Shown: positions 38,745-48,351, counted from the first letter of the stretch. The stretch is 64,000 bases of DNA from Sphingomonas faeni (GCF_024273235.1 NZ_JANBVH010000027.1:1-64000), one strand, 5' to 3'. The notes: a model not told the origin generated them from the letters alone. Made by a program: numbers and translations.

Positions 38745-39641
38745 CTAGATCGCCCCACCGGTCAACCGCTGACAAACCATATCGAGCTGGTCCAACGTCG
38801 AATAATTGAGCGTCAACGTCCCCCCCGTCTCGGTATGCGCGACCCGGACCTGCAACCCAAGCAAATCCGCCAACTGCCGCTCCAGCGCCGCAATATCCGC
38901 GTCGGGGATCCGAGGCTCGGCTCGCTTGCCGCTACGGCTCCGCCCAGGCTTCGCATCCCGCGCCAGCTTCTCGGTCTCGCGCACCGACAGCCCGCGCGAC
39001 ACGACCTGATCGGCCAGCGTTTCGACGTCGGGCGAGCCCAGCAAAGCCCGAGCATGCCCCATCGACAGCGACCCATCCACCACCTGCGACTGCACCTGCG
39101 CCGGCAGTTCCAGCAACCGCAGCAGATTCGCGACATGGCTGCGCGATTTGTGGACGATCTTGGCGAGCACTTCCTGCGTATGGCCATATTCGCCGGCCAG
39201 CCGCTGATACGCCTGTGCCTCTTCGATCGCGTTGAGGTCCTCGCGCTGGATGTTCTCGATCAGCGCGATCTCGAGCGTCTCGGCATCGTTGAAGTCGCGG
39301 ACAACAACCGGCACCTCGTGCAGCCGCGCCCGCTGTGCAGCCCGCCAGCGGCGCTCGCCCGCGACGATCTGGTAGTCGTGACCATGCGGGCGGACGACGA
39401 TCGGCTGGATCAACCCGCGCGAGGCGATCGAGGCGGCCAGTTCGTCGAGCATCGCCTCGTCGAAATGGCGGCGCGGCTGATCGGGATGCGGCGATAGCGA
39501 ACTGACCGGCAGCATCCGTACGCCCGACGATTGCTGCGCCGCACCATCGCCCGATACCGGAGTCTCGCGCGCCATCTCGCCGAGCAGTGCGTTGAGCCCC
39601 CTGCCCAGCCCCGGACGCCCACGTTTGTTCCCGTCGCTCAT
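38745..39641 (-). CDS. parB: Chromosome partitioning protein ParB
   Basis: 298 residues. The CTPase and parS-binding protein that loads onto DNA at parS and spreads. The N-terminal motif GERRWRAAQRARLHEVPVVV contains the CTP-binding signature; the helix-turn-helix segment HTQEVLAKIVHKSRSHVAN and dimerisation end (LEAL-like LGLQVRVAHTETGGTLTL) follow. The 3' side is repeat-rich. It starts with an overlap of 4 nt inside the parA stop, so the two are cotranscribed behind rsmG. parS sites lie within 6 kb (40475, 42908). Confidence 0.95.
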   Translation of the reverse strand: MSDGNKRGRPGLGRGLNALLGEMARETPVSGDGAAQQSSGVRMLPVSSLSPHPDQPRRHFDEAMLDELAASIASRGLIQPIVVRPHGHDYQIVAGERRWRAAQRARLHEVPVVVRDFNDAETLEIALIENIQREDLNAIEEAQAYQRLAGEYGHTQEVLAKIVHKSRSHVANLLRLLELPAQVQSQVVDGSLSMGHARALLGSPDVETLADQVVSRGLSVRETEKLARDAKPGRSRSGKRAEPRIPDADIAALERQLADLLGLQVRVAHTETGGTLTLNYSTLDQLDMVCQRLTGGAI

Positions 39642-40420
39642 GCCGCCGCCTGCGCTGTTGCCGGAAGCCGACCGATAAGTTCCCGCGCCAGCGCGATATA
39701 CGCCTGCGAGCCCGAACAGCGATGGTCGTAGATCAGCGCGGGCAGACCGTGGCTCGGCGCCTCCGACAGCCGCACATTGCGCGGAATCACCGTCTCGAAC
39801 ACCACTTTCCCCAACACCGCACGGACATCCGCGGAGACCTGGTCGGTAAGCCGGTTGCGGCGGTCGAACATCGTCAGCGCGACACCGAGAATCGACAGGC
39901 CGGGATTGAACCGCTGGCGGATGCGCTCGACCGTACTGAGCAACTGGGACAACCCTTCAAGCGCGAAAAACTCGCATTGCAGCGGCACGAGCAGCGAGTC
40001 TGCTGCGACCATCGCGTTGATCGTCAGCAACCCGAGCGACGGCGGACAATCGATCAGCGCGATATCCCACGGCCCCTGCGCCGCCTTCACCGCGCGATCG
40101 AGTCGGTGGGTGCGCGCATCGAAATCGACCAGCTCGATCTCGGCGCCCGACAGGTCGACCGTCGCTGGCACGATATCGAGTCGCGGCACGCGCGTATGCA
40201 CCACCGCGTCTGCGATCGACGTCTCGCCGACCAGCACGTCGTAGCTCGACCGTTCGCGTTGCGAATGACCGATGCCAAGCCCGGTCGACGCGTTGCCCTG
40301 CGGATCGAGATCGACCAGCAGCACGCGCATGCCCGTCGCCGCGAGCGCGGTCGCGAGGTTGATGGCGCTGGTGGTCTTGCCCACCCCGCCCTTCTGATTG
40401 GCGACCGCGATGGTGATCAT
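39638..40420 (-). CDS. parA: Chromosome partitioning ATPase ParA/Soj
   Basis: 260 residues, a deviant Walker ATPase that moves ParB-parS complexes. Walker A is KGGVGKTTSAINLA at the start, followed by LLVDLDPQGNASTGLG and Walker B IALIDCPPSLGLLT. ATG 40420 is placed at the conserved start [12 protein letters not shown]; sequence read further upstream belongs to rsmG in another frame. Overlaps both rsmG and parB by 4 nt. Confidence 0.96.
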   Translation of the reverse strand: MITIAVANQKGGVGKTTSAINLATALAATGMRVLLVDLDPQGNASTGLGIGHSQRERSSYDVLVGETSIADAVVHTRVPRLDIVPATVDLSGAEIELVDFDARTHRLDRAVKAAQGPWDIALIDCPPSLGLLTINAMVAADSLLVPLQCEFFALEGLSQLLSTVERIRQRFNPGLSILGVALTMFDRRNRLTDQVSADVRAVLGKVVFETVIPRNVRLSEAPSHGLPALIYDHRCSGSQAYIALARELIGRLPATAQAAA

Positions 40421-41037
40421 CGCGCGCTTACCCGATCCAGAACCACGATCGACGACTCCGGGTTCGTGACGCTTTGTTCCACGTGGAACATAAACCGCCA
40501 ATGCTGCTTGAGCGCGGCCAGCTCTTCCTCGTCGAAACGCCCCCGAGGAAGCAACCACCGCGTCTCCATTGTGGCGCAGTGTGCCGCGCCACGCAAAAGG
40601 TTTTGCAACGATGCGACCGCACGGGCGGAAATGATCGACGCATCGGCGGTCGCATTCTCGACCTTGGACGCGTGGACACGGACCTGATCGCCGAGGCCGA
40701 GACGCGCGACGCAGAGCTGTAGGAAGTCCGCGCGCCGTCTCCGGGGCTCGACCAGATCGACCGGCCCCTCGCGAACCAGCGCGACGACCATGCCGGGGAA
40801 ACCACCGCCGGTGCCAATATCGAGCCAGCGCGCCGCCGAGGTATCCGCCCCGGCGAGCGGTACGAGCTGGAGCGAGTCGACGACATGCCGGTCCCAGATC
40901 GTCGGGACCGTCGACGGCGCGATCAAATTCTGGTGCGGCGCTTCCTCGACGACCATCGCGACGAACGCGGCCAAGCGCGCGGTTGCCTCAGGCCCGAACC
41001 GCTCGGTGACCCAGGCCTGTGCGTCGTCTTCGGTCAT
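40417..41037 (-). CDS. rsmG: 16S rRNA m7G527 methyltransferase RsmG
   Basis: 206 residues. SAM motif [16 protein letters not shown]; the GidB signature also includes [22 protein letters not shown] and the C-terminal [15 protein letters not shown]. Methylates G527 of 16S rRNA; loss gives streptomycin resistance in many bacteria. It overlaps mnmG and parA. A perfect parS site lies inside its 3' region. Confidence 0.95.
   Translation of the reverse strand: MTEDDAQAWVTERFGPEATARLAAFVAMVVEEAPHQNLIAPSTVPTIWDRHVVDSLQLVPLAGADTSAARWLDIGTGGGFPGMVVALVREGPVDLVEPRRRRADFLQLCVARLGLGDQVRVHASKVENATADASIISARAVASLQNLLRGAAHCATMETRWLLPRGRFDEEELAALKQHWRFMFHVEQSVTNPESSIVVLDRVSAR
40475..40490. promoter_or_regulatory. 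parS site inside rsmG
   Basis: TGTTCCACGTGGAACA, a perfect 16-bp palindrome with the parS core CACGTG. It differs from the Bacillus consensus TGTTTCACGTGAAACA at two symmetric positions. Located within the rsmG coding region about 50 bp before parA, an expected place. Confidence 0.93.
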
Positions 41038-42869
41038 GCTGGCACTCGTTTCGTATGCAATAAGACTGCCGACAACGCAGCCGGGGTGATCCCCCGTACG
41101 CGCGCCGCCGCCGCGAGCGAGGTCGGTCGCGCGGTCGTCAGGCGATTGATCATCTCGTTCGACAGGCCGGGTATGCGATCATAGGCCAGGTCCTCGGGTA
41201 AGCGGATCGCCTCGTCGGCACGCAGGCGCGCAACCTCGTGCGCCTGGCGTTCGATATACGGGGCGTAGCGCGCGTCCTCTAACACTTCGTCAACGACCGA
41301 CGTCGGGATGCCCGTCGCAGCATCCGGCGCAACATGCGCGAGCGTCACGCCTTCGAACCGGAGCCAGTCGAACGCGGTCCGGCGCGCGCCATCGCGGCCG
41401 ATGGCCACGCCCTGATCGGCGACCTCGGTCGCGGTGCGTTCGCCATCGAGCGACGCGCGGAACCGGGCACGGTCTTCGGCCAGCGCGTGCTGATGCGCGA
41501 GCCGCTCCGGTCCAAGACACCCAGCCGCTTCGGCGATGCCACCAAGCCGCGTCTCCGCATTGTCGGCACGCAGCGACAGGCGAAACTCGGCGCGCGCCGT
41601 CAGCATGCGATAGGGCTCGGTCACGCCTTGCAGCGTGAGATCGTCGATCATGACGCCGAGATAACTGGACGCGCGGTCAAGAATGACGGGAGCGAGGTCG
41701 CACGCATAGGCAGCGGCATTGAGGCCCGCGACGAGCCCCTGCCCTGCCGCTTCCTCATAGCCGGTCGTGCCATTGATCTGGCCGGCGCAGAACACGCCCT
41801 CGATCGCGCCGAGCGCGAGCCGCGTATCGAGCGCCCGCGGATCGATGTAATCATACTCGACCGCATAGCCCGGCATCGTCATCCGCACGCGTTCGAGGCC
41901 GGGAATGCTGGCCAGCATTGCCGCCTGGACTTCGACCGGGAGCGACGTGGACAAGCCGTTGGGATAGACCGTCGCGTCATCCAGCCCCTCGGGTTCGAGA
42001 AACACCTGGTGCCCGTCGCGGTCGCCGAAGCGGTGGACCTTGTCCTCGATCGACGGACAATAGCGCGGGCCGGCGGCCTCGATCGCGCCGGTGAACAGGG
42101 GCGACCGGTGGAACGCCTCGCGGATGATTGCATGCGTTCGGTCGGTCGTGCGCGTGATGGCGCAGGCGATCTGGGGGAGCGGACGCGCGCGAGTCATCGG
42201 CGACATCGTCCAGGGATCGAGGTCCGACGGCTGCTCGGCCAACGCGCCCCAGTCGATCGTCCGGCCATCGAGGCGGGGCGGTGTGCCGGTCTTCAGTCGC
42301 GCCATCGGCAAGTCGCGGGCGCGCAACTGGTCGGCCAACGGCTTGGCCGCACGCTCGCCGATCCGGCCACCTTCCTCGCGATCATCGCCCCGAAAGATGC
42401 GGCCGCCGAGGAATGTGCCGGTAGCGAGGACTACCGCGCGAGCTGCGACGATCGAGCCATCCGCGAGGACGACGCCAGCTAGGCGATCGTCGTCGAAATG
42501 CAGCGCGGTCGCTTCGCCCTCGACGATCGCGAGCCCTGCGGTCGCGGCCAGCATCGTCTGGATCGCTGCCGAATAGAGGCGGCGGTCAGCCTGGATGCGG
42601 GGACCCTGCACCGCCGATCCCTTGCTGCGATTGAGCATCCGGTAGTGGATCGCCGCCGCATCGGCAGCGCGTCCGATCAGGCCGTCGAAGGCGTCGACCT
42701 CGCGGACCATATGCCCCTTGCCCAATCCACCGATCGCTGGATTGCACGACATTGCGCCAATGTGCTGCGCGTCGAACGACACGAGCGCAGTGCGCGCGCC
42801 CCTACGCGCCGCCGCGGCTGCGGCTTCGGTTCCGGCATGGCCACCGCCAACCACCACTACATCGAACAT
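41034..42869 (-). CDS. mnmG: tRNA modification enzyme MnmG
   Basis: 611 residues. FAD-dependent partner of MnmE that puts the (carboxymethyl)aminomethyl group on U34 of tRNAs. FAD motif [15 protein letters not shown] at the start, then [13 protein letters not shown] and [19 protein letters not shown]; the C-terminal helical domain is complete. It overlaps rsmG by 4 nt and is 54 bp from the end of mnmE, with a parS site between. Confidence 0.96.
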   Translation of the reverse strand: MFDVVVVGGGHAGTEAAAAAARRGARTALVSFDAQHIGAMSCNPAIGGLGKGHMVREVDAFDGLIGRAADAAAIHYRMLNRSKGSAVQGPRIQADRRLYSAAIQTMLAATAGLAIVEGEATALHFDDDRLAGVVLADGSIVAARAVVLATGTFLGGRIFRGDDREEGGRIGERAAKPLADQLRARDLPMARLKTGTPPRLDGRTIDWGALAEQPSDLDPWTMSPMTRARPLPQIACAITRTTDRTHAIIREAFHRSPLFTGAIEAAGPRYCPSIEDKVHRFGDRDGHQVFLEPEGLDDATVYPNGLSTSLPVEVQAAMLASIPGLERVRMTMPGYAVEYDYIDPRALDTRLALGAIEGVFCAGQINGTTGYEEAAGQGLVAGLNAAAYACDLAPVILDRASSYLGVMIDDLTLQGVTEPYRMLTARAEFRLSLRADNAETRLGGIAEAAGCLGPERLAHQHALAEDRARFRASLDGERTATEVADQGVAIGRDGARRTAFDWLRFEGVTLAHVAPDAATGIPTSVVDEVLEDARYAPYIERQAHEVARLRADEAIRLPEDLAYDRIPGLSNEMINRLTTARPTSLAAAARVRGITPAALSAVLLHTKRVPA

Positions 42870-42907
42870 GCCATCGCCCTAGTGCGGCGTGGCGGATGCG
42901 TCAAAGA

Positions 42908-42923
42908 TGTTCCACGTGGAACA
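42908..42923. promoter_or_regulatory. parS site between mnmE and mnmG
   Basis: TGTTCCACGTGGAACA, identical to the copy in rsmG, placed directly after the mnmE stop and 38 bp before the mnmG start. Confidence 0.93.
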
Positions 42924-44201
42924 TCATTTGCCGATGCAGAATCGCCCGAACAGCGCGTCGAGCATTTCACCGGTCGCATCGAGACCGAGGACACCGGCGA
43001 GGATAGCGCGCGCCTGACGGAGATGTTCGGCGACGATAAGCGCGTCTGAACTGCGGTAGCGCAGCGCGTCGGCGGCCATTCCGCACTGCCGCCGCTGGTG
43101 CTGCTTGAGCGCGATCCCGTCGCTGCGCGGAAGCATGGTCATCGCCCGCTGGTGCACCTCCGCCCAAAGCCGATCGAGCGAACCGCGATCGGATTGCGCA
43201 ATCGCGAGCACGCGCCCTGCGGGCATATCCGCCCGCCCCGGCAGGTCCGCGCGCGCATGGATCCAGATGGCATCGGTCCGCGGTGGTGGCGTGTCGGCGA
43301 GCCACAACATGATGTCGGCTGCGGCGATGGCGTCCTCGGCGCGCGTCACGCCGATCGCCTCGATCGGGTCGAGCGTATCGATCAGCCCAGCGGTGTCAGT
43401 CAGCACATAAGCGACGCCGTCGCGGATTACCGGCACCTCGATCCGGTCGCGCGTGGTGCCCGAGATCGGCGACACGATCGCCGCGTCGCGCTCGCCGAGC
43501 AGATTGAGCAGCGTCGACTTTCCGCTGTTGGGCGGACCGCCGATGACGACGCGCAGGCCGTCCTTGAGCCGTTCGACCGGGGGCGCGTCGACCACCGCCT
43601 CGATTGCCGCCGCGAGCGCGCCGATGTCCGCAACGATCGCGTCGAAAGCAGCGATGTCGCTCGCCACATCGTCCTCGTCGGCGAAGTCGAGCATCGCTTC
43701 GATCCGTGCGGACAGCATTGCGACGGAGTCCATCCAGCCGCGAACGGCCTGGCTCACGCGGCCCTCGGCTGCGGTCATCGCCGCGACGCGCTGTCCTTCG
43801 GTCTCTGCCTCCAGCAGGTCGGCAAGGCCTTCTGCCTCGGTCAGGTCGATGCGGCCGTTGGTCAGCGCGCGGCGGGTGAACTCGCCGGGTTCGGCAGTAC
43901 GCAGCCCCGGCATCGCCGACAATGCGCGCTCCACAGCGGCGATAACCGCACGGCCCCCATGGCAATGAAGTTCGACCAGATCCTCACCTGTCGCGGTTGT
44001 CGGTCCCGGAAAGACGATCAACAACGCGCGGTCGAGTAGCGCACCGTCGGCATCGCGCAACCCGCGCAGGCTCGCGTGGCGAGCGATTGGCAACGGGCCT
44101 GCCAGAGCTTCGGCCGCCGCGAACGCTTGCGGGCCACTCACCCGGACGACGGCGATCGCCGCGGGAGGACGCCCGCTCGATACCGCGAAGATCGTTTTCA
44201 C
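42924..44201 (-). CDS. mnmE: tRNA modification GTPase MnmE
   Basis: 425 residues. The N-terminal tetrahydrofolate-binding domain (AVVRVSGPQAFAAAEALAG), GTPase domain with GPPNSGKSTLLN and TDTAGLID, and the C-terminal cysteine motif CIGK are all visible. Works with MnmG on tRNA U34. Start is GTG 44201, embedded in a weak parS-like palindrome. Seven bases separate it from the DUF6489 gene upstream. Confidence 0.95.
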   Translation of the reverse strand: MKTIFAVSSGRPPAAIAVVRVSGPQAFAAAEALAGPLPIARHASLRGLRDADGALLDRALLIVFPGPTTATGEDLVELHCHGGRAVIAAVERALSAMPGLRTAEPGEFTRRALTNGRIDLTEAEGLADLLEAETEGQRVAAMTAAEGRVSQAVRGWMDSVAMLSARIEAMLDFADEDDVASDIAAFDAIVADIGALAAAIEAVVDAPPVERLKDGLRVVIGGPPNSGKSTLLNLLGERDAAIVSPISGTTRDRIEVPVIRDGVAYVLTDTAGLIDTLDPIEAIGVTRAEDAIAAADIMLWLADTPPPRTDAIWIHARADLPGRADMPAGRVLAIAQSDRGSLDRLWAEVHQRAMTMLPRSDGIALKQHQRRQCGMAADALRYRSSDALIVAEHLRQARAILAGVLGLDATGEMLDALFGRFCIGK

Positions 44202-44209
44202 GTGGAACT
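44194..44209. promoter_or_regulatory. Weak parS-like palindrome over the mnmE start
   Basis: GTTTTCACGTGGAACT keeps the CACGTG core and one perfect half (GTGGAAC) of the local parS. It covers the mnmE start codon on the minus strand. Binding by ParB is less certain than for the two perfect sites. Confidence 0.5.
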
Positions 44210-44445
44210 CAGCCGCCCGTCTTCGTCGCGGTGTCGAACATCCGCTTCCACATCGCCATCCCCGCCTCGCCCATCGGCTGCCACCCGCGCATCATCGATT
44301 CGAGCATCTCGGGCTTCATCTGGCCGTCCGGGATCGCGTCCATCATCATCGCGACATAGCGATCGTGGATCGGCGTCAGATCGGGCAGTCCGACCGCGCG
44401 GCGCGCCTCTTCGGGGGTGCATTCGATCTCGATATTCATCTTCAT
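44209..44445 (-). CDS. DUF6489 protein
   Basis: 78 residues. MKMNIEIECTPEEARRAVGL, TPIHDRYVAMMMDAI, and LESMMRGWQPMGEAGMAMW match the small DUF6489 family of sphingomonads and relatives, seen at the head of the mnmE operon. Function unknown; no membrane segment or Cys pair. It ends 7 nt before the mnmE start, so it is likely cotranscribed. Confidence 0.85.
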   Translation of the reverse strand: MKMNIEIECTPEEARRAVGLPDLTPIHDRYVAMMMDAIPDGQMKPEMLESMMRGWQPMGEAGMAMWKRMFDTATKTGG

Positions 44446-44501
44446 GTACCGCGTCCCAGATGGCGCTTGAGCCGCCCATCCGCGCGCTGCATAGCGTGGC
44501 C

Positions 44502-44975
44502 ATGTATGCGCGCGATGCAGCCTCGATCGCAACGCCAATCGGACTGGTCCGCGTGACCGGTACCGCGGACCGGATCGACGCGATCGAGATTCTCGCGACG
44601 GGCGATGCGGTGGCGAGCAACGCGCCGGCGATCCGGGAAGCGCTTCGACAGATCGAAGCATATTTCGCCGGGCAACTGACGGCGTTCGATCTGCCACTCG
44701 CCCCCTCGCCTACCGAACGCGGCGCGGTCCTGCGGCAGGGGATCGTAGACGTCGCGTACGGCGAGACTGCGAGCTACGGCGCGCTTGCGAAAGCGATCGG
44801 GTCCAGCCCGCGCGCGATCGGCCAGGCGTGTGCGCGCAATCCGTTTCCGATCGTCGTCCCCTGTCACCGGATCCTTGGAGCCGGCGGGGCGCTTGGTGCG
44901 TATTCCGCGGGCAACGGCCCCATCACCAAATCCAGGCTGCTCGATCACGAGCGGTCGCAAGGAGGATTGCTATGA
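44502..44975 (+). CDS. ogt: Methylated-DNA--protein-cysteine methyltransferase
   Basis: 157 residues. Removes alkyl groups from O6-alkylguanine onto its own cysteine. The active site IVVPCHRILGAGG and upstream helix AYGETASYGALAKAIGSSPRAIGQACARN-like segment identify the family. ATG 44502 is chosen because 44460 would leave only 14 bp to the divergent DUF6489 start; both are in frame. The stop overlaps the dienelactone hydrolase start by 4 nt. The protein is of Ogt size and lacks an Ada-type regulatory part. Confidence 0.92.
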   Translation: MYARDAASIATPIGLVRVTGTADRIDAIEILATGDAVASNAPAIREALRQIEAYFAGQLTAFDLPLAPSPTERGAVLRQGIVDVAYGETASYGALAKAIGSSPRAIGQACARNPFPIVVPCHRILGAGGALGAYSAGNGPITKSRLLDHERSQGGLL

Positions 44976-45673
44976 CGAACACGACCACCATCGCGACGCT
45001 CGATGGCGCCGGCGATTTCCACGCCTACCGCGCCATCCCCGCCGGCACGCCCAAAGCCGCGATCGTCGTGATCCAGGAGATCTTCGGCGTGAATGCCGGC
45101 ATCCGTCGCAAGTGCGATACGCTCGCCGAGGCGGGCTATCTGGCGATCGCGCCGGACCTGTTCTGGCGGCTGGAGCGCGGCATCGAGCTCGATCCGGACA
45201 TCAAGCCAGAGTTCGATCGCGCGCTCGAGCTGATGGGCCAGTTCGACCAGGACAAGGGCGTGGCAGATATCGAGGCCACGATCCGCGCGGCGCGTGCCGA
45301 GCTCGGCGATAGCAGCAAGGTCGGCGTGGTCGGCTACTGCCTCGGCGGGCGGCTCGCATTCATGACCGCGGCGCGGACCGACGTCGATGCGAGCGTCGGC
45401 TATTACGGCGTCGGGATCGACGGGCTGCTGGGCGAGAAGCACGCGATCGCGCACCCGGTGCTGTTGCACGTGCCGGAGGAGGATCACTTCGTCGACAAGG
45501 CTGCGCAGGCGACGATGCATGCCGGGCTCGACGATCATCCGAAGGTGACGATCTACGATTATGCTGGCGAGGATCACGGCTTCGCGACCGAGTTCGGCGA
45601 GCGGCGGTCCGACGCGGCGGCGAAGCTGGCGGACGAGCGGACGGCGAAGTTCTTCGCGGAGAATCTCGGCTGA
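44972..45673 (+). CDS. Dienelactone hydrolase family protein
   Basis: 233 residues of alpha/beta hydrolase fold with a cysteine nucleophile motif (VVGYCLGGRLAF), catalytic Asp in LLHVPEEDHFV and His in YAGEDHGFATEF. In chlorocatechol degradation this family hydrolyses dienelactone, but housekeeping members with unknown substrates are common and no catabolic genes are near. Start ATG 44972 has AAGGAGG 6 nt upstream and overlaps ogt by 4 nt. Confidence 0.88.
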   Translation: MTNTTTIATLDGAGDFHAYRAIPAGTPKAAIVVIQEIFGVNAGIRRKCDTLAEAGYLAIAPDLFWRLERGIELDPDIKPEFDRALELMGQFDQDKGVADIEATIRAARAELGDSSKVGVVGYCLGGRLAFMTAARTDVDASVGYYGVGIDGLLGEKHAIAHPVLLHVPEEDHFVDKAAQATMHAGLDDHPKVTIYDYAGEDHGFATEFGERRSDAAAKLADERTAKFFAENLG

Positions 45674-45681
45674 CGCCTGCC

Positions 45682-45780
45682 TCCGTCACCCCGGACTTGT
45701 TCCGGGGTCCACGGTCCCGCGAACTCACGGCTATCGAGTTTGCGGAACGGTGGATGCCGGAACGTGTCCGGCATGACGGG
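45682..45780. repeat. Palindromic repeat, family I
   Basis: CGTCACCCCGGACTTGTTCC-GGGGTCCACGG facing TGCCGGAACGTGTCCGGCAT-GACGG. The arms are only partly complementary; single copy in this window. Confidence 0.6.
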
Positions 45781-45801
45781 AGTGTTGACGGCGGACATGA
45801 A

Positions 45802-45835
45802 AAAGGCCTCGCCGGGATTACCCGGCGAGGCCTTT
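45802..45835. terminator. Bidirectional Rho-independent terminator
   Basis: A perfect 15-bp stem, AAAGGCCTCGCCGGG/CCCGGCGAGGCCTTT, with loop ATTA. A-rich sequence on one side and T-rich on the other lets it act for both the hydrolase gene (plus) and terC (minus), which converge on it. Confidence 0.9.
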
Positions 45836-45857
45836 CCTTATCCCAACCGCAACGCGA

Positions 45858-46592
45858 TCAGCGCAGCAGCGAGATGATCCCCAGCGTGTCGCCGGTGCCG
45901 ACCCAGCCTTCGTAGATCATCTTCACCGCGACCACGAGGATCACTGCGAGACCGATATACGCGATCCAGCGATACTTGTTGATGATGCGCGCGATATAGT
46001 TCGCGGCGAGGCCCATCATCGCGACCGACAACAGCAGGCCGATGACGAGGATTCCGGGATGCTCGCGCGCCGCGCCGGCGACCGCCAGGACGTTGTCGAG
46101 GCTCATCGAGACGTCGGCAACGGCAACGGCCCAGGCTGCGCTCGCGAAACCCTTCGAGGACCGGAGACCCGAGCGTTCGTCGCCCTCGATTTCCTCAGAC
46201 CCAGCGTTCTGCGCACCCTCGCGGATTTCACGCCAGAACTTCCAGCATACCCACAGCAGCAACAGGCCGCCGGCAAAGATCAGCCCGACGATGCCCATCA
46301 GCCATGTCACGATCAGCGCGAAGAAGATGCGCAGCACGAGCGCCGCGCCGATGCCGATCAGGATGACCTTCTTGCGCTGGTCGGCGGGAAGTCCCGCGGC
46401 AAGCGCACCGACGACGATCGCATTGTCGCCCGCGAGGACGAGGTCGATCATCAGGACCGAGCCGAACGCGGCCAGGGCCTTCGGATCGCCGAGGTTCGAA
46501 AAATCGGCGACGACGTGATGCCAGATGTCGAGCGGCGAGCCGGGTCCGGCGGCTCCCGATGCGGCGGCGGCCAGCATGGCGATGATACTCAA
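45858..46592 (-). CDS. TerC-family integral membrane protein
   Basis: 244 residues with seven or so membrane helices. The family signature acidic motifs are DLVLAGDNAIVVGALA and AVADVSMSLDNVLAVAG, each with conserved Asp-Asn in a membrane helix. TerC proteins are linked to tellurite resistance and manganese export. A hairpin sits in the leader, but the yybP-ykoY riboswitch core was not found. Confidence 0.9.
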   Translation of the reverse strand: MSIIAMLAAAASGAAGPGSPLDIWHHVVADFSNLGDPKALAAFGSVLMIDLVLAGDNAIVVGALAAGLPADQRKKVILIGIGAALVLRIFFALIVTWLMGIVGLIFAGGLLLLWVCWKFWREIREGAQNAGSEEIEGDERSGLRSSKGFASAAWAVAVADVSMSLDNVLAVAGAAREHPGILVIGLLLSVAMMGLAANYIARIINKYRWIAYIGLAVILVVAVKMIYEGWVGTGDTLGIISLLR

Positions 46593-46605
46593 GGTTTCGG
46601 CTCCC

Positions 46606-46621
46606 GGTGACGTGGGTCACC
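46606..46621. promoter_or_regulatory. Hairpin in the terC leader
   Basis: GGTGAC-GTGG-GTCACC, a perfect 6-bp stem 14 nt upstream of the terC start. It could affect translation or be an operator half-pair; no family assignment. Confidence 0.35.
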
Positions 46622-46714
46622 AGCGACTAGCGGTGGTGACGGTTATGGGGGTTTAATAGCAAAGCGGCACGCGAAAGCCATGCTCTCGCGTGCCGCATAC
46701 GGGTCTTCTGGGCA

Positions 46715-46735
46715 GACATGGGCAAAGCCCATGTC
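46715..46735. repeat. Hairpin with dispersed 20-mer
   Basis: GACATGGGC-AAA-GCCCATGTC forms a 9-bp stem. The overlapping 20-mer at 46720-46739 recurs in inverted orientation at 27887-27906. No U-tract, so not a typical terminator. Confidence 0.6.
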
Positions 46736-46778
46736 GTCGGTCGGGAGCTTTCGCCCCGCCGGCCGAACCGGTGCGAGT

Positions 46779-46799
46779 CCTGCTGCAGGTTGCAGCAGG
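46779..46799. terminator. Hairpin directly after rho
   Basis: CCTGCTGCA-GGT-TGCAGCAGG, a 9-bp perfect stem 10 nt past the rho stop on the minus strand. It may stabilise the 3' end or stop transcription, but it lacks a U-tract. Confidence 0.45.
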
Positions 46800-46809
46800 C
46801 CGCACTCGG

Positions 46810-48066
46810 TTATTGATTCATGGAATCGAAGAAATTCTCGTTGGTCTTCGAATCCTTCATCTTGTCGAGCAGGAACTCCATCGCGTCGATCGTGCCCATC
46901 TGCATCAGGATGCGGCGCAGGACCCACATCTTGCTGAGCTTGGCCTTGTCGACCAGCAGTTCCTCCTTGCGGGTACCCGACTTGCCGACGTCCAGCGCCG
47001 GGAAGATGCGCTTGTCCGCAACCTTGCGATCGAGCACGATTTCCGAGTTGCCGGTGCCCTTGAACTCCTCGAAGATCACCTCGTCCATGCGGCTGCCGGT
47101 ATCGATCAGCGCGGTGGCGATGATCGAGAGCGAACCGCCCTCCTCGATGTTGCGCGCGGCACCGAAGAAGCGCTTCGGACGCTGCAGCGCGTTCGCATCG
47201 ACACCACCGGTCAGGACCTTGCCCGACGACGGCACGACGGTGTTGTAGGCGCGACCCAGTCGCGTGATCGAATCGAGCAGGATCACGACGTCCTTCTTGT
47301 GCTCGACCAGGCGTTTGGCCTTTTCGATCACCATTTCAGCGACTTGCACGTGGCGCTGCGCGGGTTCGTCGAAGGTCGAGCTGACCACCTCGCCCTTCAC
47401 GCTGCGCTGCATGTCGGTGACTTCCTCGGGGCGCTCGTCGATCAGCAGGACGATCAGGAACACCTCGGGGTGGTTGTCGGTGATCGCCTTGGCCATGTTC
47501 TGCAACATGACGGTCTTGCCGACGCGCGGCGGTGCGACGATCAGCGTGCGCTGGCCCTTGCCCTGCGGCGAGACGATGTCGATTACGCGCGCCGACTTGT
47601 CCTTGACGGTCGGGTCGGCGGGATCGAGCGTCAGCTTGCTCTCGGGATAGAGCGGCGTGAGGTTGTCGAAATTGACGCGGTGGCGGACGACGTCAGGGTC
47701 GTCGAAATTGACCGCCGTGAGCTTCACCAGCGAGAAATAGCGTTCGCCATCCTTCGGCCCGCGGATCTCGCCCTCGACCGTGTCGCCGGTGCGCAGGCCG
47801 AACTTCCGCACCTGGTTCGGCGAGATGTAGATGTCGTCCGGACCCGCGAGATAGTTCGATTCCGGCGAGCGCAGGAAGCCGAAGCCATCAGGCAGCACTT
47901 CGATCGTGCCGAGCCCCATGATCTGGTCGCCATTGTCCGCCTGCACCTTCAGGATCGCGAACAGCAGGTCCTGCTTGCGCAGTGTCGAGGCGCTCTCGAC
48001 CCCCAGTTCCTCGGCCAGCTGGACCAGCTCGGCGGGTTTCTTCTTCTTCAGGTCTTTGAGATGCAT
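46810..48066 (-). CDS. rho: Transcription termination factor Rho
   Basis: 418 residues, the standard length. N-terminal [20 protein letters not shown] domain, OB-fold RNA-binding part ([17 protein letters not shown]), Walker [13 protein letters not shown]-loop and R-loop region ([15 protein letters not shown]) and the C-terminal [15 protein letters not shown] 48066 fits the family; a reading 159 nt longer crosses what must be the leader. Rho genes are usually self-regulated, and a long leader between hemJ and rho is present. Confidence 0.97.
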   Translation of the reverse strand: MHLKDLKKKKPAELVQLAEELGVESASTLRKQDLLFAILKVQADNGDQIMGLGTIEVLPDGFGFLRSPESNYLAGPDDIYISPNQVRKFGLRTGDTVEGEIRGPKDGERYFSLVKLTAVNFDDPDVVRHRVNFDNLTPLYPESKLTLDPADPTVKDKSARVIDIVSPQGKGQRTLIVAPPRVGKTVMLQNMAKAITDNHPEVFLIVLLIDERPEEVTDMQRSVKGEVVSSTFDEPAQRHVQVAEMVIEKAKRLVEHKKDVVILLDSITRLGRAYNTVVPSSGKVLTGGVDANALQRPKRFFGAARNIEEGGSLSIIATALIDTGSRMDEVIFEEFKGTGNSEIVLDRKVADKRIFPALDVGKSGTRKEELLVDKAKLSKMWVLRRILMQMGTIDAMEFLLDKMKDSKTNENFFDSMNQ

Positions 48067-48237
48067 GGGGATTTCCGGATAGCAATCAACGGGAGAACGC
48101 TCGGTCGGCGGTGCGCTTGGGAAGCGAAACTGGGCGAAACGAGTCTGGCAGGAACCCACGACCGGGCAGGACGCCAGGAGGCCGTGTTGGGAGAAGGGGT
48201 TAGAATTGGGGGGCAGGTTAGTCAAGCGGGCCTTTCC

Positions 48238-48349
48238 GCCCCTCCCTGGAAGGGAGGGGTTGGGGGTGGGTTTGCTTCCGCATGAAGGACGCGTTTTGGC
48301 TCAAACTGGCCGACCCACCCCCGGCCCCTCCCTTCCAGGGAGGGGGGAA
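48238..48349. repeat. Palindromic repeat, family A, copy 4
   Basis: Left arm CCTCCCTGGAAGGGAGGGGT then TGGGGGTGGG; right arm ACCCACCCCCGGCCCCTCCC then TTCCAGGGAGGGG. It separates hemJ and rho. Confidence 0.88.
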
Positions 48350-48351
48350 GG

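Noticed and set aside
46593-46809. Manganese (yybP-ykoY) riboswitch upstream of terC
   Set aside because: The conserved GGGGAGTA core is not present on the minus strand; only a short hairpin is.
48067-48225. N-terminal extension of Rho
   Set aside because: The extra 53 residues do not fit the family and are probably the leader; [10 protein letters not shown] is the normal start.
46690-48285. A 531-codon plus-strand open frame opposite rho
   Set aside because: rho is complete and unmistakable on the minus strand; the plus frame has no recognisable domain.
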